In this document: one piece after another, positions 8,333-16,750 of the stretch
Numbering within the stretch: position 1 is the first letter of the stretch
Layout of the letters: every line of letters begins with the position of its first letter
Assembly: GCF_004366595.1 (NCBI RefSeq)
Contig: NZ_SORE01000013.1
Coordinates: 150,803 to 214,802 of the forward strand
Length of the DNA: 64,000 bases
Direction of reading: 5' to 3'
From: Paraburkholderia rhizosphaerae
GTDB taxonomy: Bacteria; Pseudomonadota; Gammaproteobacteria; Burkholderiales; Burkholderiaceae
Program-made: the position numbers and the translations under genes
The notes under the pieces: model-generated
What the model was told of the DNA's origin: nothing
Database searches by the model: none
The model's input: only the letters and a program-made list of their open reading frames with translations

Positions 8333-9877
8333 TCACGCGGTCCTGAACACGCTGACCACGCCGTTCATCCGCTCCGCCTGCTCGCGCAGCGACGCCGCGG
8401 CCGCCGCAGCCTGCTCGACCAGCGCGGCATTTTGCTGCGTGACCGAATCCATCTGGGTCACTGCCTGCGTAACCCGTTCGATCCCGTCGCTCTGCTCTTC
8501 CGACGCCGCTGAAATCTCGACGGTAATCTCCGTCACGCGCCTGACGGCCTCGTTGATCTCGTTCATCGTGCTGCCCGCGCGGTCGACCAGCGCGGTGCCG
8601 TTGCCAACCCGTTCGACCGATTTATCGATCAGTGCCTTGATCTCCTTCGCCGCGGCCCCGCTGCGTTGCGCGAGCGTTCTGACCTCGCCCGCGACGACCG
8701 CGAAGCCCCGTCCTTCCTCACCCGCGCGCGCGGCCTCGACTGCCGCATTCAACGCGAGGATATTGGTCTGGAACGCGATGCCCTCGATCACGCCGATGAT
8801 GTCGGCAATCTGCTGCGAGCTGCCGTTGATCTCGCCCATCGTCGACACGACCTGCGAAATCACCTGGTGCCCCGTCTGCGCGACGCTCGCCGCGTCGCGC
8901 GCGAGACTGGTCGCCTGGCGCGCGTTATCGGAGTTGCGGCGCACGGTCGACGTCAGCTCGGTCATGCTCGACGCGGTCTCGCCCAGCGACGCGGCCTGCT
9001 CCTCGGTGCGTTGCGACAGGTCGATATTGCCGGCGGAGATTTGCCGCGTCGCAGTGGCAATCGACTGCGCGCTATCGCGCACCGTGGTGATGGTCTCGGT
9101 CAGCCGCATTTGCATCGCTTGCAGCCCTTCCATCAGGCGGCCCATTTCATCGCGCGAGCGCACGCCGATGCGTTGACTCAGGTCGCCATCGGCAATCGAA
9201 CGGAAGTGAAGCAATGCATCGTCGAGCGGTCCGGCAATCGACTTCTGCAGCGTGTACCACCCGAACACCGCCATTACGAGACCGACCGCGAGGCCCGCGG
9301 CCGCAATCACCAGAATCGTATCGAAGCGCTTTTGCGCGGCATCGTAAAGCGCACGCGCCTGCTCCGCCTGCATCGCTTCGAGTTGCGCGGTGCGGTCGGT
9401 GATGTCGTTGAACGGCGCGGTCATCTTGTGCGAAATCAGATCGCCCAGCGCTGCTGTATCGCGGCGCCCGATTGCCGCATAGACCTGCGGGACCGGCCCG
9501 GACATCGCGACGGCCCGCTTCGCATCCACTTCATCGCTGATGCGCGTTTCGTCCGCGCCGGCAGGCAGCGCACGATACGACTGCCATGCCTTATCGGCAA
9601 TGTCGAATTGCTCACGGGCGCGCTGCAGCAGATTCGGCACATCGGGGCTATCGGGCGCAGCGCCGATGCGATCGAGCACAAGACGCCCACGCGCGATATG
9701 GAAATCGTATTTGCCGAGCGCGATCGCCGACGCGAGTTGATCCGTATAGAGCTCCTTCTGATCGTCGTTGCTCATTGCAATGCCGACGACACCCAACACG
9801 GCACCGACGATCATCAACAAGCCAAGAAATCCCATCGCCAGCGCGAGACGAATACGGATCGTGATATTTCTGAACAT
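8333..9877 (-). CDS. Methyl-accepting chemotaxis protein
   Basis: A 514-residue transmembrane chemoreceptor. It has an N-terminal membrane helix (about 10-32, LALAMGFLGLLMIVGAVLG), a periplasmic four-helix-bundle-type ligand domain (~35-190), a second helix (IAAAGLAVGLVMAVFGWY), a HAMP linker, and a long cytoplasmic signalling domain whose hairpin tip EGIAFQTNILALNAAVEAA is textbook. The C-terminus ends VVSVFRTA and lacks an NWETF-type CheR-tethering pentapeptide. I place the start at 9877 because GAGG lies six bases upstream; the longer frame to 9928 lacks this support. No che genes are nearby, so it is an orphan receptor and its ligand is unknown. Confidence 0.93.
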   Translation of the reverse strand: MFRNITIRIRLALAMGFLGLLMIVGAVLGVVGIAMSNDDQKELYTDQLASAIALGKYDFHIARGRLVLDRIGAAPDSPDVPNLLQRAREQFDIADKAWQSYRALPAGADETRISDEVDAKRAVAMSGPVPQVYAAIGRRDTAALGDLISHKMTAPFNDITDRTAQLEAMQAEQARALYDAAQKRFDTILVIAAAGLAVGLVMAVFGWYTLQKSIAGPLDDALLHFRSIADGDLSQRIGVRSRDEMGRLMEGLQAMQMRLTETITTVRDSAQSIATATRQISAGNIDLSQRTEEQAASLGETASSMTELTSTVRRNSDNARQATSLARDAASVAQTGHQVISQVVSTMGEINGSSQQIADIIGVIEGIAFQTNILALNAAVEAARAGEEGRGFAVVAGEVRTLAQRSGAAAKEIKALIDKSVERVGNGTALVDRAGSTMNEINEAVRRVTEITVEISAASEEQSDGIERVTQAVTQMDSVTQQNAALVEQAAAAAASLREQAERMNGVVSVFRTA

Positions 9878-10206
9878 GAACATCCTCGAGGACGGGAAAG
9901 CGCAGCGAAAGGTCGCGTACGACGGCATGAATCCGTTCCCTCCGTTTACGGCAGGCCATTGACGATATGAAGCACAAGGTAGCGACCAGTCACAACCGTT
10001 TGCGCCAGATCAAATTCAACGACAGTTCGCGCAACGATCGATACCCGAAGCGAGTGCGAATCGACGGGAAGCATTCGTTTGTTGAGGTGTTGTGGAAGAA
10101 GCCGCGCTATTGTCGATTCGAGTGCAACGCGCACCGCACCCGAAAAAAACCAGCCGGCGTCGCAATCGTTGCATCCGCAACCGCTTTGAGGAAAGGAGAA
10201 GATTTG
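9878..10206. other. Divergent intergenic region upstream of MCP and DUF4148 genes
   Basis: These 329 bp carry the promoters for both divergent genes. An open frame continues upstream of the DUF4148 start from 9967, but it has no ribosome binding site and lies before the signal peptide, so I treat it as non-coding. No RNA gene seen. Confidence 0.45.
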
Positions 10207-10515
10207 ATGAAGAACATCCGTCTCGTCACAGCTGTGTCCACCTCCGCGCTCGCAATCGTTGCCGCGTGTGTTTCCGTGAACGCTGACGCGCAAGCGTCGG
10301 GCATCACGCGTTATCAGGTCGGCGCCGAGCTTGCGCAGCTACAGGCCGCCGGCTACTTCGGCGAAAAGGTGACCTATCCGAACCGGCTGCAAGCCACGGA
10401 AGCACGCATCCAGACGATCAACGCCACGCAATCGAACAATGCGGCCGGCGGATACGGCGGCTCCAGCGGATACGGCGGCTCCGGCGATTACGCGCCCGGC
10501 CGTGCGCCGCGGTGA
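10207..10515 (+). CDS. DUF4148 domain secreted small protein
   Basis: A 102-residue exported protein. A strong AGGAGA box precedes the ATG at 10207, followed by a signal peptide (KNIRLVTAVSTSALAIVAA, cleavage after about SVNADAQA). The mature part shows the DUF4148 pattern ITRYQVGAELAQLQAAGYF, then YPNRLQATEARI. Such proteins are abundant in Burkholderia and relatives, often as several paralogues per genome, with no established biochemical role. The C-terminus is a Gly/Tyr/Ser tail with two near-identical GYGGS repeats. The gene converges with the cytochrome b561 gene. Confidence 0.88.
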   Translation: MKNIRLVTAVSTSALAIVAACVSVNADAQASGITRYQVGAELAQLQAAGYFGEKVTYPNRLQATEARIQTINATQSNNAAGGYGGSSGYGGSGDYAPGRAPR

Positions 10516-10591
10516 CGACTCGCCGACAATATTGCAAAGACCGGAACAGATCGGCCGACCAGCACCGGTAGACGCAACGCGAACGCGAACC

Positions 10592-11167
10592 TCATCGATC
10601 GCATCGATCGCGTTCCGTCGTGTTCCCTGCATGCCGCGGATGGCGACGCTTATAACCGGTGACCATCGCGGCAATCAGATTTTCGCGTGTCCAGACGCTC
10701 ATCGCGATCGCCGCGGCGATATGAATACACACGCACACTTCGAGGGCGATCGCGAGCGCAGTGTGAATCGCTTGAGGCCAGTCTTCGCCCCAGAACGCAT
10801 CGAGGCGCATCAACCAGCCGCTGAATGCCAGCGCGAGCACAAGCGCCCACAGCACGAGCGCCATCACACCGCCAAACGGGTTATGCGACAAATGACGTAA
10901 AGGCTTGCCTGACGCAAGCGAACGCCCATACGCACGCAGATACGAACACGTAGGCCACCATGCGGAAAAACGCGCGTAGCGCGTGCCGATAAAACCCCAC
11001 ACGATACGCAACACGACCAGCGCGGCGGCCGCATAACCGAGCTTGCGATGCAGCGGATCGGTCGGGCCGAACAGGTCCCAGATCACAATGGCCGCGATGA
11101 CCCAGTGCGTGAAGCGCACCCACCGGTCCCAGATTCTGATTCGCGCGGCGTCGGGCATCGCGGACAT
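10592..11167 (-). CDS. Cytochrome b561-type membrane protein
   Basis: A 191-residue inner-membrane di-haem b cytochrome of the b561/hydrogenase cytochrome b type. It has four predicted membrane helices with candidate haem-ligand histidines in RFTHWVIAAIVIW, DPLHRKLGYAA, QAIHTALAIALEVCVCIHIAAA. The WDRWVRFTHW start is typical of the branch often paired with small periplasmic cytochromes or PepSY proteins. It is preceded 39 bp upstream by a PepSY-like gene on the same strand, probably one transcript. Electron donor and acceptor cannot be read from sequence. Confidence 0.88.
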   Translation of the reverse strand: MSAMPDAARIRIWDRWVRFTHWVIAAIVIWDLFGPTDPLHRKLGYAAAALVVLRIVWGFIGTRYARFSAWWPTCSYLRAYGRSLASGKPLRHLSHNPFGGVMALVLWALVLALAFSGWLMRLDAFWGEDWPQAIHTALAIALEVCVCIHIAAAIAMSVWTRENLIAAMVTGYKRRHPRHAGNTTERDRCDR

Positions 11168-11206
11168 ATCGCGGGCTTACAGGGAAAAGCGGGATTCAGT
11201 CGAGCG

Positions 11207-11470
11207 TCAATCGATTTCCGACTTCACGACGTCAAGCGTTTTGGTGTCGAAGTAGATTTCGACCTTCTTGCCTTCCTTGTTGCTGCCGTAAATCTCATAG
11301 CAGTTGCCGTCGATTTTGAACTTCTTGATCTTGTAACCCTGCCCTTCAAGTTGCGCGCGCGCATCGGACTCTTTCATCCACTCGTCTTTCGGATGCGCGA
11401 CGCAATCCGCCTTCGCGAAGGCCGCCCCCGAAAAACCAATCGCCGCGATCACCGCAATTAGCTTGAGCAT
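11207..11470 (-). CDS. PepSY-like periplasmic small protein
   Basis: An 87-residue exported protein. GAGG lies six bases before the ATG at 11470, with a signal peptide (LKLIAVIAAIGFSGAAFA). The mature sequence fits PepSY_2: DEWMKESDARAQLEGQGY, KIKKFKIDGNCYEIYG, VEIYFDTKTLDVVKSEID. Two cysteines (ADC and GNC) could form a disulphide. Such proteins are often coupled with cytochrome b561 proteins, as here, and may bind or regulate a redox partner, but no activity is established. Confidence 0.85.
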   Translation of the reverse strand: MLKLIAVIAAIGFSGAAFAKADCVAHPKDEWMKESDARAQLEGQGYKIKKFKIDGNCYEIYGSNKEGKKVEIYFDTKTLDVVKSEID

Positions 11471-11732
11471 CCGAAACCTCATCGTTAGTTAATCGAAAGG
11501 CTAATGTGCCACAAATGAGAACAGTTCTCAATCAGACAATTCAACAATGCGTGAGAGACACGTCCGGACGTAAGAAGTGTGTTAAGCGGGTTTTCCATAA
11601 ACGCGTTTGCCACTATCATGTCCGGACTTCAGCCGAAGTCGCGTCGCCCCGTCTATCCTCCCCGCCGGTCTTGAGCAGCGCGCCTTTCGGCAAGCCTACG
11701 GCGCGCCAGACGCCCGCCCCAATCACTTCCAG

Positions 11733-13127
11733 ATGAACAAACAGTCCACGCACGCCGCGTTGTTGTGGATCGTCGCCACCGGCTTCTTCATGCAGGCGCT
11801 GGACACGACGATCGTCAACACCGCTTTACCTTCCATTGCCCGCAGCCTCGGCGTCCCCGCACTGGCGATGCAGCCGATCGTCGTCGCGTACACGCTGACG
11901 ATGGCGCTGCTCACTCCGGCCTCCGGCTGGCTCGCCGACCGCTTCGGCACACGCCGCGTGTACTTCGTCGCGATCCTGCTGTTCGTGATCGGTTCGGTAT
12001 GCTGCGCAAGCGCGCACACGCTCGGCCAGCTGATCATCGCGCGCGTGCTGCAAGGCGTCGGCGGCTCGATGCTGCTGCCGATCGGCCGGCTCGCGGTGCT
12101 GCGTACGATCAGCGGCGAACAATATGTATCGGCGCTCGCGCTGATCTCGGTCGCGGGCCAGGTCGGACCGATCCTGGGCCCAACGCTTGGCGGCTGGTTC
12201 GTGCAGTCGTTCACGTGGCACTGGATTTTCCTGATCAACGTACCGATCGGCGCGGTCGGCCTGATTGCGGTGAGCCGCTATCTACCCGACGGCGCGTCGC
12301 GCGACGCACCGCCGTTCGACCTGATCGGCTGCGCGCTGCTATCGCTATGCATGGTCGCGTGCTCGCTCGCGATCGACGTGCCGATGCGCACACAACGTGT
12401 CGAATGGTCGGCCTGCCTCGCGGTGCTGGGTGTTGCCGCCGCGCTGGCTTATATCCCGTACGCGCGGCGCTCGCGCAATCCGCTATTCCGTCTGGGTCTG
12501 TTTCGCGAGCCCAACTTCAGCGTCGGGCTGATCGGCAACCTGATCTGCCGGATCGGTTCGAGCGCGGTGCCGTTCCTCGTGCCGCTGATGCTGCAACTGG
12601 AACTCGGCTACACGCCACTGCATTCCGGGCTGATGATGTTGCCGTCCGCGCTCGCGGGCACCGTCGCGAAACGCTGGATTGCGCCGCTGATTCGTCGCTT
12701 TGGCTATGAAGCGTTCCTGCTGGTGAACACGTTGATCGTCGGTAGCTCGATCGTTGCGTTCGCACTCTTTTCGCACGGCACACCGCTGGTGATCGAAATC
12801 GCGGTGCTCGCGGTGTTCGGCGCGGCGAACTCGATGCAGTTCGCGGCGATGAACAGCGTGACATTGAAAGACCTGTCGATTGCGGACGCGGGCAGCGGCA
12901 ACAGCCTGTTTTCGATGGTGCAGATGCTCGCGATTGGCCTTGGCGTATCGATCGGCGGGGGTCTTGTGAATCTGTTCACCGATCAATGGGGTTCGGGCGC
13001 GTTGGGCTTCCGGCTGAGCTTTGTGTGCGTCGGCGTAATCACGCTAGTGTCGGCGCTGGTGTTCCGGCGCATCGACAAGGAACCGGCGCGGCCGGTGGCG
13101 ATCGCAACGAGCGCCGCACAGCGCTGA
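11733..13127 (+). CDS. mdtD: MdtD-like DHA2 major facilitator exporter
   Basis: A 464-residue drug:H+ antiporter-2 family protein with about 14 membrane helices. Its N-terminus (LLWIVATGFFMQALDTTIVNTALPSIA) and the motifs TPASGWLADRFGTRR, ARVLQGVGGSMLLPIGRL and GQVGPILGPTLGG match E. coli MdtD closely by memory, as do SSMNTLTLKDL-like (AAMNSVTLKDLSIADAGSGNSL) segments. E. coli MdtD sits in the mdtABCD RND operon; here it stands alone, about 9.5 kb from an RND operon. I use the ATG at 11733; the frame is open upstream to 11607 but those residues are not family-like. Substrate unknown. Confidence 0.88.
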   Translation: MNKQSTHAALLWIVATGFFMQALDTTIVNTALPSIARSLGVPALAMQPIVVAYTLTMALLTPASGWLADRFGTRRVYFVAILLFVIGSVCCASAHTLGQLIIARVLQGVGGSMLLPIGRLAVLRTISGEQYVSALALISVAGQVGPILGPTLGGWFVQSFTWHWIFLINVPIGAVGLIAVSRYLPDGASRDAPPFDLIGCALLSLCMVACSLAIDVPMRTQRVEWSACLAVLGVAAALAYIPYARRSRNPLFRLGLFREPNFSVGLIGNLICRIGSSAVPFLVPLMLQLELGYTPLHSGLMMLPSALAGTVAKRWIAPLIRRFGYEAFLLVNTLIVGSSIVAFALFSHGTPLVIEIAVLAVFGAANSMQFAAMNSVTLKDLSIADAGSGNSLFSMVQMLAIGLGVSIGGGLVNLFTDQWGSGALGFRLSFVCVGVITLVSALVFRRIDKEPARPVAIATSAAQR

Positions 13128-13165
13128 CGCGCGAACCGACGCACGCGCGCAAGCGCCGCCGCGCG

Positions 13166-14371
13166 CTACCGTGTGCATCGATCGGCTGCGGAAGCAGGCC
13201 GCATTGCCTTCAGATCGAACTCCGCTTCCTTCGGTCCCTGCTGCGTCAGCGTGACCCAATGCAGAGTAGTGGGAGATTTGACCAGCCCGAGGCTGCCCAC
13301 TTCACCCCATTTGACCGGCGAGCGTTGCGTCCCGGCCAGCTCGATCGATGTTGGCGCGAGCTTCAGATCGAGCAGCCGTCCATCCTGAGCCGGCACATAA
13401 GCATGATCGCCGGCCACCATGATGCTGGACTCGCGCACCGACGCGGGCATGCAGGCAAGCGTCGCGGTGGTCGCGCCGGTTGCATCGAGCAGTTGCGCAA
13501 AGCCCTTGCCGTCGAAGCCGGTCGCCACCACCAGAAAACGATCCAGCGTGGGCACATAGGCGGCCGCATACGTGTAATAACGCAAGCTCGGCGACAGCAC
13601 GCGCGCGTCGCTGAGCGTGCCATCGTCCGGATTGAATACCGCGGACTTCAGCCGCGCATAGGTCGCGCCCGGCACGTACTGCTGCCACATCAGCAATGCG
13701 CGCGTCGGCGAACCGGCAATCATCGGCCACCATTCGCGCACGCGCGGCGCGACCTCGACCGACTGCTGCAACGTGCCGTCCGCGTCATACGTCTTCAGAT
13801 ACACGCCATTGCCGGTGCCGAGATTGTCGGCACCGCCGCCGTCGACCCAATCGTCCGAATAGAACACGATGAAGCGCGAGCCGACCGCCGCCGCATGCCC
13901 GGAATGCCCGCCCGATTTAACGTCGACTGGATACGGTTTGACCGCTTGCAGATCCGACGTATAGACGCCATAGCGCTGGCTCACTTCATTCGGCGTGTTC
14001 CATCCGTCCTCAAAGGTGACCATCACGTTGCCGGTGTCGTTCTGCGCAATCGACACCGGTTCCTGCGCTTCAGGACGGCTGATGAAAATACGCGGCTTGT
14101 CGAGACTGAATTGCTGCGGCGACCAGCGCGCGACATACACGTCGTGCGTCCAGTTGCGGTCACGCCCAGGTCCGCGCGGCGGCAAACCCGAACTGCTGAA
14201 GAATACCCACGTGCCGCCCTGGCCATCGCTCGCCGCGCCGATGCCATGCATGTACGAACGCGGGTCGACCGTCGCCCGCGCGCGGCTCGAGCCCTTCGCG
14301 GCCCCGGCGGACATTGGACAAAACCACACACAGACGCCGAGCATCGCGGCGACGGCCAGCACCTTCCGCAT
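13166..14371 (-). CDS. Secreted protein of unknown function, possible beta-propeller
   Basis: A 401-residue protein with an N-terminal signal peptide (MRKVLAVAAMLGVCVWFCPMSAGAA). The mature part is rich in short strands with repeated aromatic/Asp patterns (GTWVFFSSSG, RFIVFYSDDWVDGGG, RALLMWQQYV, DRFLVVATGFDG), which suggests a beta-propeller or exo-alpha-sialidase-like fold. I do not recognise the family and see no catalytic signature. The ATG at 14371 is only eight bases after the stop codon of a glmS remnant, with GAGTGAG overlapping that stop as a possible binding site. It may once have been translated in coupling with glmS. It converges with mdtD. Confidence 0.75.
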   Translation of the reverse strand: MRKVLAVAAMLGVCVWFCPMSAGAAKGSSRARATVDPRSYMHGIGAASDGQGGTWVFFSSSGLPPRGPGRDRNWTHDVYVARWSPQQFSLDKPRIFISRPEAQEPVSIAQNDTGNVMVTFEDGWNTPNEVSQRYGVYTSDLQAVKPYPVDVKSGGHSGHAAAVGSRFIVFYSDDWVDGGGADNLGTGNGVYLKTYDADGTLQQSVEVAPRVREWWPMIAGSPTRALLMWQQYVPGATYARLKSAVFNPDDGTLSDARVLSPSLRYYTYAAAYVPTLDRFLVVATGFDGKGFAQLLDATGATTATLACMPASVRESSIMVAGDHAYVPAQDGRLLDLKLAPTSIELAGTQRSPVKWGEVGSLGLVKSPTTLHWVTLTQQGPKEAEFDLKAMRPASAADRCTR

Positions 14372-14379
14372 GTCGTGAC

Positions 14380-14535
14380 TCACTCGACAGTGACAGACTT
14401 CGCGAGATTGCGGGGTTTGTCGACATCGGTGCCCCGCACACAAGCCGTATGATACGCAAGCAGTTGCAACGGCACGACATGCAATATAGGCGACAGCGGC
14501 CCACGCAACGCCGATCGTCCTCGACAGGCCCGCAT
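14380..14535 (-). pseudogene. glmS: 3' remnant of glmS
   Basis: Reading the minus strand up to the TGA at 14380-14382 gives VVPLQLLAYHTACVRGTDVD, then KPRNLAKSVTVE and stop, the invariant C-terminus of glucosamine-6-phosphate synthase. Recognisable similarity covers roughly the last 38 codons (from GPLSPIL); farther upstream the frame (MRACRGRSALR) no longer resembles GlmS, and the rest of the ~605-codon gene is absent. It is therefore a truncated copy. The glmS 3' end is the TnsD recognition sequence for Tn7-type insertion, but no tns genes or Tn7 ends are visible here. The secreted-protein gene begins eight bases downstream. Confidence 0.9.
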
Positions 14536-14664
14536 GGTGGTGCCTTGAACACAGGGCCTCTAATTTCTCGCTAATTCACCGCGCGGATCATGCACACATG
14601 GCTTAAACAAGCCGGCACGCATGACCCGAGATCCACGCGGTACGACATGTTAGCGAGGCCCCAA

Positions 14665-15168
14665 ATGTACAAGCATATTCTGGTAGCAGTCGGCACCCGT
14701 GCCGATTCGATCACGCTGGAAGCTGCGATCCGGCTGGCGCGCCAAACTGGCGCGCGGATTACCGCATTGCATGTCGTGGACCCGGTGCCGCCGTATGCAG
14801 GCGTGGACACTTACGACTTCAGCGTGACGCTCGAAGCATTCGATGCGTATGGGCGCGCAGTGGCCGAACGCTGCGTCGCCGCGATCCATCAGGCCGGTTG
14901 CGAAGGCGACGCGCGCACCATCGTGCTACCGATGTGCGGCAGCACGATGGGCCGCGCGATCGCCGAACAGGCGCGCGAAATGGGCGCGGACCTGCTGGTG
15001 ATCGGTAATCGGAAACAGACGCTCTGGAGTCTGTTTCGCGAGAATCTGTATAAGGAACTGCTGCGCTACACGGACGCACCGGTGCTGGTCGCAACCGACG
15101 CACTGCCGGCGGCGTCGGGCCTCGCGCTCGCGCTGCGGCCACGTTATGCGCAAACCATCGATGCGTGA
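14665..15168 (+). CDS. Universal stress protein (UspA family)
   Basis: A 167-residue single-domain Usp. GAGG lies six bases before the ATG at 14665, directly ahead of the canonical first strand YKHILVAVG. The nucleotide-binding loop near the C-terminus reads GADLLVIGNRKQTLWSLFRENLYKELLRYTDAPVLV; the usual G-x2-G-x9-G(S/T) is only partly conserved (GNRKQ replaces the Gly-rich stretch), so ATP binding is uncertain. C-terminal extension ALALRPRYAQTIDA is not typical. Cytosolic stress-linked role is inferred from family only. Confidence 0.9.
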   Translation: MYKHILVAVGTRADSITLEAAIRLARQTGARITALHVVDPVPPYAGVDTYDFSVTLEAFDAYGRAVAERCVAAIHQAGCEGDARTIVLPMCGSTMGRAIAEQAREMGADLLVIGNRKQTLWSLFRENLYKELLRYTDAPVLVATDALPAASGLALALRPRYAQTIDA

Positions 15169-15234
15169 GCGCGTACCTGGTCCGACATACAGCGGACGCG
15201 CGCCCCGCAGTACAGCACTGCGCGGCGCGCGCAA

Positions 15235-15942
15235 TCAACGGTACTCGAGCTTCGGATACCAGTCGGTGCCGCGCCCTTCCGGCGTCAGGTCGAGGATCGT
15301 CCACAACGGCATCGGATCCGGCGCGCCGCGCGGGTCCTGGCCCGGGTCAGAGGTCGCGAAGCCCATTTCGCTGCCCCAGAAATGGCGGATCGTACCGTCG
15401 CGGCGCGTAAACACATTGAGCGCCGGTTCGTCGCCGCCTTCGTCGGAAATCGCGAAGTAGTCGCGGCTGTAGTTGCCGTTCAGGTCCGAATACAGCTTCA
15501 GGTCGCGCCAACCGCGCGCGCGCGTGAACGCGACGATCCGCTCGAGCGGCGAACGCGCGACTACCGCCATCGCGATGCGCTGCTGCACATCGGCGGCCTC
15601 GCCTTCCCACGCGCTCAGCATTGACGTGCACATCGGGCAAGGCCGCTCACGCTGCGGACCGAACATATAGCTATAGACGACGAGCGTGTCCTTGTCGCCG
15701 AACAGACCCGCGAAATCGACCGGACCGCCCTCGCCGGCGAAGCGATAGTCGCCGCTGACCATGCCGCCAGGGGGCAATGCGCGGCGCAATTCGGCCACGC
15801 GTTCGATATGCCGGCGCAGTTCGATTTCCTCCGCGAGCAGTGCGGTGCGCGCGCGCCGGTAATCCGCGCTTTCATTCGGGAACGTCATCGTGTTGCGCCG
15901 TGCGAGATCGACGGCGGGAATCAGGGTTGGGGCGTTGGCCAT
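15235..15942 (-). CDS. DUF899 thioredoxin-like protein
   Basis: A 235-residue DUF899 protein. Diagnostic segments are the N-terminal ESADYRRARTALLAEEIELRRHIERVAELRR, then FAGLFGDKDTLVVYSYMFG, the CPMCTSML motif (a CxxC in thioredoxin position) and C-terminal FWGSEM. The family is predicted to be thioredoxin-fold and has no well-defined substrate. AGGAGA precedes the ATG. It follows a GST gene by 39 bp on the same strand, so the two are probably co-transcribed, consistent with thiol chemistry. Confidence 0.9.
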   Translation of the reverse strand: MANAPTLIPAVDLARRNTMTFPNESADYRRARTALLAEEIELRRHIERVAELRRALPPGGMVSGDYRFAGEGGPVDFAGLFGDKDTLVVYSYMFGPQRERPCPMCTSMLSAWEGEAADVQQRIAMAVVARSPLERIVAFTRARGWRDLKLYSDLNGNYSRDYFAISDEGGDEPALNVFTRRDGTIRHFWGSEMGFATSDPGQDPRGAPDPMPLWTILDLTPEGRGTDWYPKLEYR

Positions 15943-15981
15943 ATCAATCTCCTCTTTCCTGTGACTAGGGAAGGTCCGCTA

Positions 15982-16641
15982 TCAGTCGCGATCCGGCGCG
16001 CCCAACGGAAACAACGACCGGTACGGTCGTGCTTCATCGACAGCGCGCGCGAACGATGGTCGCGCAAGCAGCCGCTGCCGGTACGCAATCACGTTCGGAA
16101 ATGCCGCGCCGATCCGATGCGCCCAATCGGCATAGAACAGCGCAGGCGCGGCCGCGCAGTCGGCGAGACTGAAGTGTCCGCCGGCCGCCCATTGGCGGTC
16201 TTCCATTGCGCGATCGAGCCAGCCGTATGCGGTATCGAGCATGTCGCGCGCCTCCGCGACGCCGCGCACATCGCGCTGCTCCTGCGGCCGCATGCTATCG
16301 AAGACAATTTTCTGCAGCGGCGTGGCCACGTAGTTGTCGAAAAAGCGGTCCATCTCGCGCACCTTGATCGCCGCGCGACGATCGTCGGGTATCAGCGACA
16401 CCGTACCCGGATAGTACAAACCCAGATATTCGATGATGATGGTCGACTCGGTCACCATCCGTGCGTCGTCGATCAGCAGCGGAAAGCGCCTGATCGGCCA
16501 GCGCGCGGCGAATTCGTCGTAGACCTGCGGGCTTTCGGACGTCAGCATGCGCCACTCGAACGGCGTGCCGTTCTCGTAGAGCGCAATCAGGACTTTCTGG
16601 CAGTACGACGAAAAAGGGTGGGCGTAGAGCTGCAGCGTCAT
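15982..16641 (-). CDS. Glutathione S-transferase family protein
   Basis: A 219-residue two-domain GST. The N-terminal thioredoxin-like half (LQLYAHPFSSYCQKVLIALYENG, then RRFPLLIDDARMVTESTIIIEYL) contains the cis-Pro-equivalent in FPLL and the Glu-Ser glutathione-binding pair (TES). The C-terminal helical half has the N-capping-box region GGHFSLADCAAAPALFY. A Ser or Cys in the SSYCQK segment is the candidate catalytic residue, suggesting a beta- or theta-like class. GGAGG lies nine bases before the ATG. Substrate unknown. Likely operon with the DUF899 gene downstream. Confidence 0.9.
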   Translation of the reverse strand: MTLQLYAHPFSSYCQKVLIALYENGTPFEWRMLTSESPQVYDEFAARWPIRRFPLLIDDARMVTESTIIIEYLGLYYPGTVSLIPDDRRAAIKVREMDRFFDNYVATPLQKIVFDSMRPQEQRDVRGVAEARDMLDTAYGWLDRAMEDRQWAAGGHFSLADCAAAPALFYADWAHRIGAAFPNVIAYRQRLLARPSFARAVDEARPYRSLFPLGAPDRD

Positions 16642-16750
16642 CGTAGGTCACCTCCGTTGGCTTACGTGTTCATCGGGTGTTCTGATGAATGACGAACCAG
16701 CGAGGATGAAATCGACATGCGCGCCAAAAAAATTTGCCCGTGCGCAACCT

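Noticed and set aside
14380..14535. Tn7-type transposon insertion
   Set aside because: The glmS end is present, but no tnsABCD genes, transposon ends or target duplication are visible within the window.
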